The position numbers and the translations under genes were made by a program. The notes under the pieces were generated by a model that was not told the origin of the DNA, ran no database searches, and saw only the letters and a program-made list of their open reading frames with translations. 12,052 bases of DNA, taken from positions 1 to 12,052 of the forward strand of contig JALSNG010000048.1 of the NCBI GenBank assembly GCA_026987155.1. Reading direction: 5' to 3'. Positions 6,009-11,935 of the stretch are shown here, one piece after another; within the stretch, counting starts at the first letter, position 1, and each line of letters begins with the position of its first letter. Origin of the DNA: Thermococcus sp. Lineage in GTDB: Archaea; Methanobacteriota_B; Thermococci; Thermococcales; Thermococcaceae.

Positions 6009-7529
6009 TCTCCTGATGTCCTCCGGTTTTTCTCCCCTCCTCTTGAGATAGAGGTTCCACTTCTCCGCGTATTCGAGAAACGTTTTGTCTCCAGTCTTTG
6101 CGTAAAGCCAAAGGAGGAGCCGGATATGGAGTCTGTGGTAGAATAGGCTCGACGAGTTGTAGATACTTGCGTACCTGCTCCACTTCCCTGTGTCAAAGAA
6201 GGGAAGTGCCTTTTTAACGCCCATGGTGCCCTTTAGGAAGAGAGCGTGGGCGCTCTCATCGTTCGTAACCTTCCAGTAATAGTAGAGCCCCTGCAAGCAG
6301 ATTATGTTTCCGTTGAACACGAGTTGCTCGGGGTAGTAGTTGTACTCAAGGCACCAGGGACCGTATTCCGTCTCCGTTACGAATCCGCCTGCCTCAATCG
6401 GGAGGCTGAATGAGTTAAAGAAGCCCTTTGCCAGCCGCAGATACGAGGTGTTTCTTGTTTCGTTGTACGCGAGGGCGTACAACCCTGCGCCGAGCCCCTG
6501 GGCGTAGCCCGAAACCCACGGTATTGATGAGTTTTGAAAATGGAAGTAGACAGGTAGGAGGGCGTACTTTTGTCCTTTGCGGGATTTTAATTCTATGAAT
6601 GGGCGCAGCTCATCGAGGATCCGGAGGAACTCCCTTTCCTCGCCCCTTTCGTAGTACATCTGGGCCCAGTGAAGTGCCGAGACAGGATAGATGTTAAACC
6701 CCCTTGCTCGGTAGTATACGAAGGGCAGGCACGTTTTGAGGGGTCCTTCTTTAACCCTGATCACTCCGTAGTAGGGGGAGTGGTTTGAGAAGACGAGGAC
6801 GAGGTCTTTTCTCCCGGGTCTCTTGAAGTGGGCGTAGTAATAGTCAGTCGCCGTGAGCCCCAGAAGGTGGGTTTGTAGGGCGATTTCGTTGAGCTCTCCG
6901 AGCTTGTAGAGGAATGCAATGGTCTCGGGATGGTAGTTCAGATCCCTGTAGGCCTGCAGATAGCTCAAGTTGCCAGTTTTCACCCATAGCTGGAAGTATC
7001 TGCTCCGTAGTTTGCGATTTTTCTCCAGTTCTGCTCTTTCTCTGGGCTCCGTTAGGATCTTTTCAACCAATCCTCTGTTACTCTCGAGAAACGCCGATGG
7101 AACGTCCGCCCCAATCATACCGCTCAACCGGCTATCCTTCACCACAGTGAAGCGTCCTGGCTTGTGTTGAAGGACGAGTGTTAGGAGGTATGTCCCACCG
7201 GGCTTTGCAGTGACGTCCACAGTCCCGTTTACGTTGAATCTTATTCCCCCCCAGTTGGTGGCCTTTCCGTGAATCGTCAGTCTAATTTTGCCAGCATGTC
7301 CCGTATAGGCTATAACGGCCCTGTCTGTTTCGTTAAGGGTGGCTTTCCCTACGGTGATGTTGAAGAATGCCAGTTCAAAGGCTCCATCCCTGTTTTCCAC
7401 CATGACGTAGATTTTTGCGTCTTTGTGTGCTGGAGCGCCGGGTGTGGGCTCTCTGTTTAATCTGGATGATGCAATTAGAGACATCACAACAAGGACGATA
7501 ACCACAAACGTTAGGGCGTTCTTTTTCAT
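5979..7529 (-). CDS. Exported D-glucuronyl C5-epimerase domain protein
   Basis: A 516-residue protein with an N-terminal signal peptide or anchor (MKKN then a hydrophobic run to about residue 21), so it acts outside the cell or at the outer membrane face. A beta-rich stalk (about 35-130) is followed by an alpha-helical region ending in a D-glucuronyl C5-epimerase C-terminal domain (about 280-494): FNIYPVSALHWAQMYY, PWVSGYAQGLGAGLYALAY, EYNYYPEQLVFNGNI, LQGLYYYW, DTGKWSRY and YHRLHIRLL. This matches the conserved W-S-QG, Y-x-E-x-x-x-NG and YH-x-x-H pattern of that family. In animals the family epimerises glucuronate in heparan sulfate; the archaeal substrate, perhaps a cell-surface glycan, is unknown. 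A GTG at 7538, 26 bases after the TATA box, could instead be a leaderless start. Confidence 0.85.
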   Translation of the reverse strand: MKKNALTFVVIVLVVMSLIASSRLNREPTPGAPAHKDAKIYVMVENRDGAFELAFFNITVGKATLNETDRAVIAYTGHAGKIRLTIHGKATNWGGIRFNVNGTVDVTAKPGGTYLLTLVLQHKPGRFTVVKDSRLSGMIGADVPSAFLESNRGLVEKILTEPRERAELEKNRKLRSRYFQLWVKTGNLSYLQAYRDLNYHPETIAFLYKLGELNEIALQTHLLGLTATDYYYAHFKRPGRKDLVLVFSNHSPYYGVIRVKEGPLKTCLPFVYYRARGFNIYPVSALHWAQMYYERGEEREFLRILDELRPFIELKSRKGQKYALLPVYFHFQNSSIPWVSGYAQGLGAGLYALAYNETRNTSYLRLAKGFFNSFSLPIEAGGFVTETEYGPWCLEYNYYPEQLVFNGNIICLQGLYYYWKVTNDESAHALFLKGTMGVKKALPFFDTGKWSRYASIYNSSSLFYHRLHIRLLLWLYAKTGDKTFLEYAEKWNLYLKRRGEKPEDIRRLLKKMGQPP

Positions 7530-7560
7530 ACCACCCACGGTCGAAAAAATAGAGGGGTGG

Positions 7561-7570
7561 TTTATAAAAT
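7561..7570 (-). promoter_or_regulatory. TATA box for the epimerase gene
   Basis: The minus strand reads ATTTTATAAA about 27 bases before 7538, which puts the start of transcription on or next to the GTG/ATG start codons. It lies just after the pyrI stop, so the epimerase gene has its own promoter and is not simply part of the pyr operon. Confidence 0.6.
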
Positions 7571-7574
7571 TTCC

Positions 7575-8030
7575 TCACAGGCTGCCGGGTATTTCTTCCA
7601 TCCCTATGGTTCTCTCGCAGTAGTGGCAACGTAGCTTGAGGGGTTCTCTTGAAACAACGTGAAACCTGGATTTTACGTACTCGTGGTTGCTAACGCAGTT
7701 TGGATTCGGGCAGTGGAGTATGCCAACTATCTCGTTAGGCAGCGTGACCCTGAACTTTTCCACAATTCCGTAGCCCCTGATTATGTTGACGGTTGCGTTT
7801 GGGGCTATCAGGGCTATCTTGTTGACCTCCTCCTCGCTCAGGAACTTCCCCTCAACCTTGACGATATCTTTTCTTCCGAGCTTTTTGCTCGTTACGTTGG
7901 AGGCGAGGAGAAGAACGCCACCGTTTGCCCCGTTCAGGTGGAGTATGTCGATTACTTTGAGCCCCTTTCCTGCGGGTATGTGGTCTATGACAGTCCCTTC
8001 TCTAATAGCACTCACCTTTAGCTCGGCCAT
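7575..8030 (-). CDS. pyrI: Aspartate carbamoyltransferase regulatory subunit
   Basis: A 151-residue PyrI. It pairs with PyrB catalytic trimers and carries allosteric nucleotide control of aspartate carbamoyltransferase, the first committed step of pyrimidine synthesis. The N-terminal nucleotide-binding domain begins KVSAIREGTVIDHIPAGKGLK in parts typical of the family, and the C-terminal zinc domain has all four ligands: Cys107, Cys112, Cys135 and Cys138 (CPNPNC and CHYC). Length is normal. The ATG at 8030 follows a GGAGGTG site by about six bases. The gene is second to pyrB but is separated from it by an unusual 131-base segment; in its present position the ribosome binding site comes from that segment's end. 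Confidence 0.97.
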   Translation of the reverse strand: MAELKVSAIREGTVIDHIPAGKGLKVIDILHLNGANGGVLLLASNVTSKKLGRKDIVKVEGKFLSEEEVNKIALIAPNATVNIIRGYGIVEKFRVTLPNEIVGILHCPNPNCVSNHEYVKSRFHVVSREPLKLRCHYCERTIGMEEIPGSL

Positions 8031-8045
8031 TCAGAGCACCTCCAA
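8027..8045 (-). repeat. Direct repeat copy 1 at the pyrI start (TGAATGG junction)
   Basis: On the minus strand this 19-mer reads TTGGAGGTGCTCTGAATGG and spans the pyrI ribosome binding site and ATG. It matches 16 of 19 bases of the sequence at the pyrB stop (8158-8176). Together the copies bracket the segment between the two genes. Confidence 0.75.
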
Positions 8046-8144
8046 ACAGCCCTTGCTTGCGCAAGCGCTGGCGGAAAGCGTTGGGATTTCATCAATGTGT
8101 TCGGTTCCGATTGCATCCCCCAAGCTATCGAGGTGGGATGCGGC
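8031..8144 (-). other. Unexplained 131-base segment between pyrB and pyrI, with an open tail and two inverted repeats
   Basis: pyrB and pyrI usually touch or nearly touch in Thermococcales. Here they are 131 bases apart. In one minus-strand frame the segment is open for 37 codons and ends EVL-stop directly at the pyrI ATG, with coding-like composition (a piece reads SLGDAIGTEHIDEIPTLSAS) but no good start codon; the only candidate is a TTG. It also contains an inverted repeat GCATCCC/GGGATGC (8113-8119 and 8135-8141, 15-base loop) and the perfect 12-base palindrome GCTTGCGCAAGC (8055-8066). It may be the tail of a lost gene, a small mobile remnant or a structured leader for pyrI. I do not recognise it. 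Confidence 0.5.
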
Positions 8145-8157
8145 CTAAAACTTGCAA

Positions 8158-8176
8158 CCATTCACAGCACCCCCAG
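8158..8176 (-). repeat. Direct repeat copy 2 at the pyrB stop
   Basis: On the minus strand this reads CTGGGGGTGCTGTGAATGG, containing the last codons and TGA of pyrB followed by an ATG that no longer starts pyrI. It is 16/19 identical to the copy at 8027-8045, 131 bases away. Confidence 0.75.
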
Positions 8177-9085
8177 TGTTAGGCCTAAAAGTGCCATTCT
8201 AACGGGAACGCCCGAGAAGACCTGCCTGAAGTAGAGGGCGTGTCTGCTGCTGTCCACCTCGGGATGTATTTCGTCAACCCTCGGTAGCGGGTGCATCACC
8301 TTGAGGTTTTCCCTTGCCCTCGTTAGGAGGGAGAGGTTTACTTGATAGCTTCCCTTCACCCGGAGGTATTCCTCCTCATCTGGAAAGCGTTCCCGCTGGA
8401 TTCTCGTCACGTAGACCACATCAAGTTTTGGGATTACGGATTCTATGTTCGTAGTTTCGTGGACTGTTATTTTTTCGCGGAGCTCCTCAACTATATGGTC
8501 CGGCATCCTTAGAAGCTCGGGAGAGATGAGGTACAGTTCGACGTCGTAGAAAGCTAAAGCCTCAGCAAGGCTGTGCACTGTCCTTCCGTACTTGAGGTCG
8601 CCAAGCAGGCCTATTTTGAGGCCGTCAATCCTTCCGAAAGCGCGCTTTATGGTGTATAAGTCGAGTAGAGTTTGTGTCGGGTGTTGGTTGCTCCCATCGC
8701 CGGCGTTGATGACTGGTATATCGGCTACCTCCGCCGCTAACCTTGCGGCCCCTTCAAGGGGATGTCTTAGCACGATAACGTCGCTGTACTGCTCGACCGT
8801 CTTTATGGTGTCTGCTAAGCTTTCCCCTTTCTTGACGCTCGTGGTTGATGCTGATGAGAAGCCTATTACAGAACCACCGAGGCGGTGCATGGCGCTCTCG
8901 AAGCTCAGCCTTGTTCTCGTTGACGGCTCAAAGAAGAGCGTCGCGAGTATTTTTCCCTTTGCGTAGTCGAGCGAGCCCTTCTCTCTGAGTTCTCCCTCAA
9001 GCCTTTCTGCAACCTTCAAAACGAACTCTATATCCTCCTTCGAGAAATCCCTAATGCTAACGACATCTCTACCTGTCCAACCCAT
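8162..9085 (-). CDS. pyrB: Aspartate carbamoyltransferase catalytic subunit
   Basis: A 307-residue PyrB, joining carbamoyl phosphate and L-aspartate to N-carbamoyl-L-aspartate in the cytoplasm. Active-site motifs are complete: STRTR (residues 55-59) and HPLEGA (108-113), the lysine loop SVKKGES (83-89), HPTQ (135-138), the aspartate-binding RIQRERF (228-234) and HPLPR (265-269). The sequence is very close to the Pyrococcus enzyme as I remember it, except that it ends at GVL, about three residues short of the usual tail, exactly at the repeat that brackets the segment before pyrI. The ATG follows GGAAGGG by about five bases and is driven by its own TATA box. Confidence 0.98.
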   Translation of the reverse strand: MGWTGRDVVSIRDFSKEDIEFVLKVAERLEGELREKGSLDYAKGKILATLFFEPSTRTRLSFESAMHRLGGSVIGFSSASTTSVKKGESLADTIKTVEQYSDVIVLRHPLEGAARLAAEVADIPVINAGDGSNQHPTQTLLDLYTIKRAFGRIDGLKIGLLGDLKYGRTVHSLAEALAFYDVELYLISPELLRMPDHIVEELREKITVHETTNIESVIPKLDVVYVTRIQRERFPDEEEYLRVKGSYQVNLSLLTRARENLKVMHPLPRVDEIHPEVDSSRHALYFRQVFSGVPVRMALLGLTLGVL

Positions 9086-9115
9086 AAGTGCCCTTCCTGT
9101 GTAAAAATCGATGGG

Positions 9116-9124
9116 TTTTTAAAC
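9116..9124 (-). promoter_or_regulatory. TATA box for pyrBI
   Basis: GTTTAAAAA on the minus strand lies about 30 bases before the pyrB ATG, placing the start of transcription near 9094 with a leader of about ten bases. It shares the 120-base intergenic region with the divergent thiR promoter. Confidence 0.55.
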
Positions 9125-9156
9125 GTTTTTCAACAAAAACCTGTTTAGACAAGGAC

Positions 9157-9164
9157 TTAAATAA
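9157..9164 (+). promoter_or_regulatory. Probable TATA box for the thiR-like gene
   Basis: TTAAATAA on the plus strand is followed after about 25 bases by a probable start near 9186, then AGGTGA (9195-9200) and the ATG at 9206. The spacing fits archaeal promoters. Confidence 0.5.
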
Positions 9165-9205
9165 CTGGTGAAGACTTTCCATAACTAAATTTTAAGGTGA
9201 ATAGC

Positions 9206-10093
9206 ATGAGGACGCCCAGCGTTTACGTCGCCGAGGTGCTGATGCCCTATCTGAGGGCCAAGATAGCCGAGCGTCTCTACGGTGAGGGCATCAGACAGGC
9301 GAGGATAGCGGATTATCTCGGCATAACCCAGGCGATGGTGAGCAAGTATCTCAGCGGCAGGTACAAGGTGCCGTCGGGACTCGGGGATATTATTGACGAA
9401 CTTGCCGAGGAAACCGCGAGGATCATTCTCCTTGGAGGGAGCCGGGAGGATGCCATAGCCTTTGTATCCAGGAAGATACTTGAGTTGTTTAGGAGCGGGG
9501 TGCTGTGCAGGCACTACGCGGAGTACGCGGGCGTTAGGCAGGACCTTTGCGTGGAGATATTCTCAGCTTCAGAAGGCGCCGAGGAGATTCTGAACACTCT
9601 GAGAGAGGCCCTGGAGATTCTGGCGAAAGTTGAAGGATTCCCGGAACTGATCCCTGAGGTGAGGAGTAACTTCGCCTATGCGCTTCCCTCCCCAAGGGGT
9701 ATCCCCGATGTGGCAGCCATTCCGGGCAGGATAACCTCCGTCAGGGGAAAACTCTTCGCTCTCCCTCCTGAATTCGGGGTCAGCCGGTTTACCGCAGGTA
9801 TATTGGTTGAGCTCTCCAATTTGAGGCCCGAGATAAGGAGCGTCATAAACATACGGTACGGGGGGGACGTTGAGGAAGCGTTGTCCAGGGCGGGTTTCCT
9901 GGTGGCCAAAGTTCGTACGGGAGGGCTTGGGAATGAGGAGGCTGTAAAGGCGATTGCGAGGCCCTTCGGAGACCGGTTCTACGATGTCATCGTGGATTTG
10001 GGTGGGGAGGGAGTGGAGCCCCTCGTATACATCTTCGGCAGGAACCCTCTTGAAGTCGTTGATAAGGTTATTCGCCTGATTGAGAACCTCTAA
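9206..10093 (+). CDS. thiR: HTH-ThiN transcriptional regulator of thiamine metabolism (ThiR type)
   Basis: A 295-residue protein joining an N-terminal helix-turn-helix (about residues 28-52, with QARIADYLGITQAMVSKYLS) to a C-terminal ThiN domain (about 125-295), after a linker with two cysteines (Cys101, Cys115). ThiN as a stand-alone or ThiD-fused domain is a thiamine phosphate synthase; fused to an HTH without ThiD it is the archaeal regulator known as ThiR, which senses thiamine phosphates and represses thiamine synthesis and uptake genes. That function follows from the domain architecture, not from a residue check. The ATG at 9206 has AGGTGA five bases upstream and is preferred over a GTG at 9197. 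A YjbQ gene follows 53 bases downstream on the same strand, perhaps cotranscribed. Confidence 0.85.
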   Translation: MRTPSVYVAEVLMPYLRAKIAERLYGEGIRQARIADYLGITQAMVSKYLSGRYKVPSGLGDIIDELAEETARIILLGGSREDAIAFVSRKILELFRSGVLCRHYAEYAGVRQDLCVEIFSASEGAEEILNTLREALEILAKVEGFPELIPEVRSNFAYALPSPRGIPDVAAIPGRITSVRGKLFALPPEFGVSRFTAGILVELSNLRPEIRSVINIRYGGDVEEALSRAGFLVAKVRTGGLGNEEAVKAIARPFGDRFYDVIVDLGGEGVEPLVYIFGRNPLEVVDKVIRLIENL

Positions 10094-10108
10094 ATAGGGG
10101 GCGTTGCC

Positions 10109-10121
10109 TACCCTCTGGGTA
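10109..10121 (+). other. Small inverted repeat between thiR and the YjbQ gene
   Basis: TACCC-TCT-GGGTA forms a perfect five-base stem with a three-base loop in the 53-base gap. It may be a weak RNA hairpin or an operator half-site; nothing further supports a role. Confidence 0.25.
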
Positions 10122-10146
10122 TTGCGTCTCCTGGGAGGGGGTTAGG

Positions 10147-10557
10147 ATGGTGTACGCGAAGGAGATAAGGTTTAGGACTAAGGGCGAGATAGACCTCGTT
10201 GATATAACCGCGGAAGTTGAGGGGATAGTTGAGGAATCCGGAATCGAGAACGGAATAGCTCTTGTCTTCGTTCCCGGGGCGACGGGCGCGATAGTTACGA
10301 TAGAGCACGAATCCGGCCTTCTTGAGGACTTCAGGCGGGCTTTGAAGGAGCTTATCCCAAAGGGCAAAGGTTACCTCCACGACAGGATAGACGACAACGC
10401 CCACAGCCACCTTCGTGCCACACTCCTCGGCGCGAGCGAGTGCTTTCCCGTTGTGAACGGCAGGCTCGTGCGCGGAACCTGGCAGCAGATTTTCTTCGTC
10501 GAGCTTGACGTGAGGCCGAGGCACAGGCGCGTCATGGTGCAGGTTGTCGGGGAGTGA
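10147..10557 (+). CDS. YjbQ/UPF0047 family protein (secondary thiamine-phosphate synthase type)
   Basis: A 136-residue protein of the compact YjbQ/UPF0047 family. The conserved core is present: LHDRIDDNAHSHLRATLLG (residues 77-95, with His78, His86 and His88) and RGTWQQIFFVELD (109-121). Bacterial YjbQ has a weak thiamine phosphate synthase activity that rescues thiE mutants, and databases name the family on that basis; its true role is unclear. The position directly after the HTH-ThiN regulator supports a link to thiamine. The ATG follows a strong GGGAGGGGG ribosome binding site by about five bases. Length is normal for the family. Confidence 0.92.
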   Translation: MVYAKEIRFRTKGEIDLVDITAEVEGIVEESGIENGIALVFVPGATGAIVTIEHESGLLEDFRRALKELIPKGKGYLHDRIDDNAHSHLRATLLGASECFPVVNGRLVRGTWQQIFFVELDVRPRHRRVMVQVVGE

Positions 10558-10566
10558 GATCTTCCA

Positions 10567-10607
10567 GTTCTCACACCTTTATAAACGTTGAGAAGTGCGG
10601 GTTCTCA
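10567..10607. repeat. TTCTCA/TGAGAA repeats and a TATA-like element in a convergent gap
   Basis: The 68-base gap between two converging genes holds TTCTCA at 10568-10573, TGAGAA at 10589-10594 and TTCTCA at 10602-10607; the last two can pair around a seven-base loop. A CTTTATAAACG element lies between the first two. Possible readings are a terminator hairpin or the promoter of a small RNA. No gene follows on the plus strand. Confidence 0.3.
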
Positions 10608-10625
10608 GGATTTAAAAATGGAGGG

Positions 10626-11216
10626 TTAAATTTTAATCGCCACTTCGGCTTTGCCCTTGTTTAGTTGGAGGAGGAAGAGCTTCTTGCTGTAGTCTCTATA
10701 ACGGAGGTATGAGATTATCCAGAGGACGAAGCTTAGGAACGCGGCTATCGAGAATACTCCGATTGAAACCGTGGTAAGCCAGTGGGGTGGGCCAAGGTAT
10801 ATCAGCACTGCGTTGGCAATTCCAAGAAGTATCCAGTAAACAAAGAGGTTGGCAAAGAGGGCATAAGCTCGCTCCATGGCCAAAGAATAGGCCTTTTCAA
10901 GCTTTTCATCCTTGGTAATCTTTTCCTCTCCAAGGAATTTACATCTTAAAAGTATCTCGTTCGGGTCAGTGCCGGCTATGAACTCGCCCAGGCTACTCAG
11001 GAGGCCCAATCGGTTGCCTGAATCTATAATTACAAGGAAAAACCCGAGGCTAATGAAAAAACTGGCCATGAACACCGACATATAACCGTATGTCTCTATT
11101 ATGTTATTACCGTATACAATAAATGCAACTATGAATGAGCCGAAGATATTAAAGAGAACATCCATACTAAATTCGCCGATGTCTATCTTTGAGATATGTC
11201 GGCAGGGCGTATTCAT
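10626..11216 (-). CDS. Hypothetical four-helix membrane protein
   Basis: A 196-residue protein that I do not recognise. It has two hydrophobic segments at about residues 19-37 and 46-65, a charged cytoplasmic-type middle (about 66-115, with EKITKDEKLEK) and two more segments at about 118-140 and 147-168, followed by a basic tail (RYRDYSKK). It is clearly more AT-rich in places than the genes to its left, with many ATA, AAT and TTT codons, suggesting acquisition. The ATG at 11216 follows GGAGGGAA; an internal ATG at 11165 has no such site. The start lies inside a purine-rich tandem repeat shared with the divergent HEPN-remnant promoter, so the two may be controlled together. No enzyme motif is visible. 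Confidence 0.7.
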   Translation of the reverse strand: MNTPCRHISKIDIGEFSMDVLFNIFGSFIVAFIVYGNNIIETYGYMSVFMASFFISLGFFLVIIDSGNRLGLLSSLGEFIAGTDPNEILLRCKFLGEEKITKDEKLEKAYSLAMERAYALFANLFVYWILLGIANAVLIYLGPPHWLTTVSIGVFSIAAFLSFVLWIISYLRYRDYSKKLFLLQLNKGKAEVAIKI

Positions 11217-11266
11217 TTCCCTCCTCCCTCCGGGTATTTATGTATTTCCCTCCTCCCGGAGGGTAT
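11216..11266. repeat. Two-copy pyrimidine-rich direct repeat, 29-base period
   Basis: TTTCCCTCCTCCC-N4-GGTAT occurs at 11216-11237 and again at 11245-11266; all 18 fixed bases match and only the four central bases differ. The copies fill the space between the membrane-protein start and the divergent promoter and look like tandem operator sites. Confidence 0.6.
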
Positions 11267-11289
11267 AATATAGCGAAGGCGTTAAATAC
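11253..11289 (+). promoter_or_regulatory. Promoter/operator module, copy A
   Basis: A 37-base stretch ending in GGCGTTAAATAC, with TTAAATAC (11282-11289) as TATA box about 26 bases before the HEPN-remnant ATG. The palindrome CCCTCC-TCCC-GGAGGG (11248-11263) overlaps its upstream end. 33 of 37 bases are identical to copy B at 11936-11972. Confidence 0.65.
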
Positions 11290-11312
11290 GGCCCGCCGTA
11301 TAATTCAACCTG

Positions 11313-11432
11313 ATGAAGCTTAGTGAGTATGAGCGCTGGATGAGGCAGGCGGAGAGAACACTAAAATCGGAACTCAGGGATTTAGATGGTGGTGACTACA
11401 TCAGGGGGCTCGTGGATGGGGGGAGAACTTGA
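11313..11432 (+). pseudogene. HEPN-domain gene remnant (internally deleted)
   Basis: The 39-codon frame begins MKLSEYERWMRQAERTLKSE, the typical first helix of short archaeal HEPN proteins, which are RNase toxins partnered with MNT nucleotidyltransferases and normally about 120-140 residues long. After LDGGDY the second helix with its usual Ala/Gln-rich segment and the catalytic RxxxxH motif are absent; the frame ends after nine more residues inside the next gene. The promoter and ATG are intact. I infer an internal deletion that removed the toxin active site. The overlap of its stop with the MNT ATG at 11416 preserves the usual HEPN-MNT order. Confidence 0.6.
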
Positions 11433-11700
11433 GCCTTTTGTCAAAAGACTCGTGGACTACTTCGATGGTGACGTTACTATAATCCTCTTCGGTTCGAGAG
11501 CAAGGGGTGCCTGCACGACAACGGGTTCTATGGCATTGGCCAAGAAAAAGTTCGAGGAGATGAAAAAGAAGGGGCTGAGAAGGGAAAGGTACTGGGTTAT
11601 GAGGGCTTGGTCTCCTGATCCCCTGGCTATATATTTGCCGAGCTTTTCACCATCTTCTCGGCAAGTTTTTCGAGCATCTCTTCCTGCTCGAAGCGCTTGA
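11416..11700 (+). pseudogene. MNT-type minimal nucleotidyltransferase remnant
   Basis: From the ATG at 11416 the frame reads a helix (ELEPFVKRLVDYF), a strand (VTIILFGSRARG) and then loses the family pattern. Active MNT domains continue with a D/E, then an SDxD pair that binds metal; here ACTTTGS follows and no such acidic pair exists. The next stretch (LAKKKFEEMKKKGLRRERYW) looks like the C-terminal end of an MNT protein, so about 50-60 residues seem deleted in frame. The remaining tail to 11700 is antisense to another remnant and not protein-like. The product cannot be a catalytic nucleotidyltransferase. MNT partners normally neutralise HEPN toxins by AMPylation. Confidence 0.6.
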
Positions 11701-11830
11701 GACGGCGGTAACTTATCCCCGTTGCCACCGTGGCGATTAAAGAGGCAATGTCCTAATACACCATTATGGAACCTGCTACGATTCCAAGAAGGGTCATCAG
11801 CGACCATTTGAACCAGTCTTCGGCTTCCAT
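11627..11830 (-). pseudogene. Small membrane protein remnant with an in-frame TAG
   Basis: Reading from the ATG at 11830, 25 codons (MEAEDWFKWSLMTLLGIVAG then SIMVY) form a hydrophobic helix, a TAG stop follows at 11753-11755, and the same frame continues for 41 protein-like codons: DIASLIATVATGISYRRLKR, then an acidic-basic amphipathic helix to a second TAG at 11627. With the first TAG as a sense codon this would be a 67-residue protein with two hydrophobic segments and a charged tail. There is no convincing ribosome binding site. Upstream, another frame starting at 11928 (MDPIGVVGILMLGFQRYL) may be a further piece separated by a frameshift. I do not recognise the family. Confidence 0.45.
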
Positions 11831-11935
11831 TTGTCTGGGGTTATCAAGTAGGAAGAACAAAGTATAAGGCTCTCCAAGTAGCGTTGAAACCCTAACATCA
11901 ATATACCAACAACACCTATCGGGTCCATTCCCTTC

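Noticed and set aside
7783..8148. Open frame on the plus strand antisense to pyrI and the spacer
   Set aside because: It lies opposite a certain gene, has no ribosome binding site and no recognisable motif.
8040..8157. Intact insertion sequence between pyrB and pyrI
   Set aside because: At about 120 bases with no terminal inverted repeats and no transposase frame, it is at most a remnant.
9086..9205. TPP riboswitch upstream of the thiamine regulator
   Set aside because: The leader between the probable start near 9186 and the ATG is only about 20 bases, too short for a THI element, and no conserved CTGAGA box is present.
10108..10524. Open frame antisense to the YjbQ gene
   Set aside because: It mirrors a clear UPF0047 gene and shows no protein-like pattern of its own.
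11753..11755. TAG read as pyrrolysine
   Set aside because: Pyrrolysine coding is known from methanogens and some bacteria, not Thermococcales, and neighbouring genes are also decayed; a nonsense mutation is simpler.
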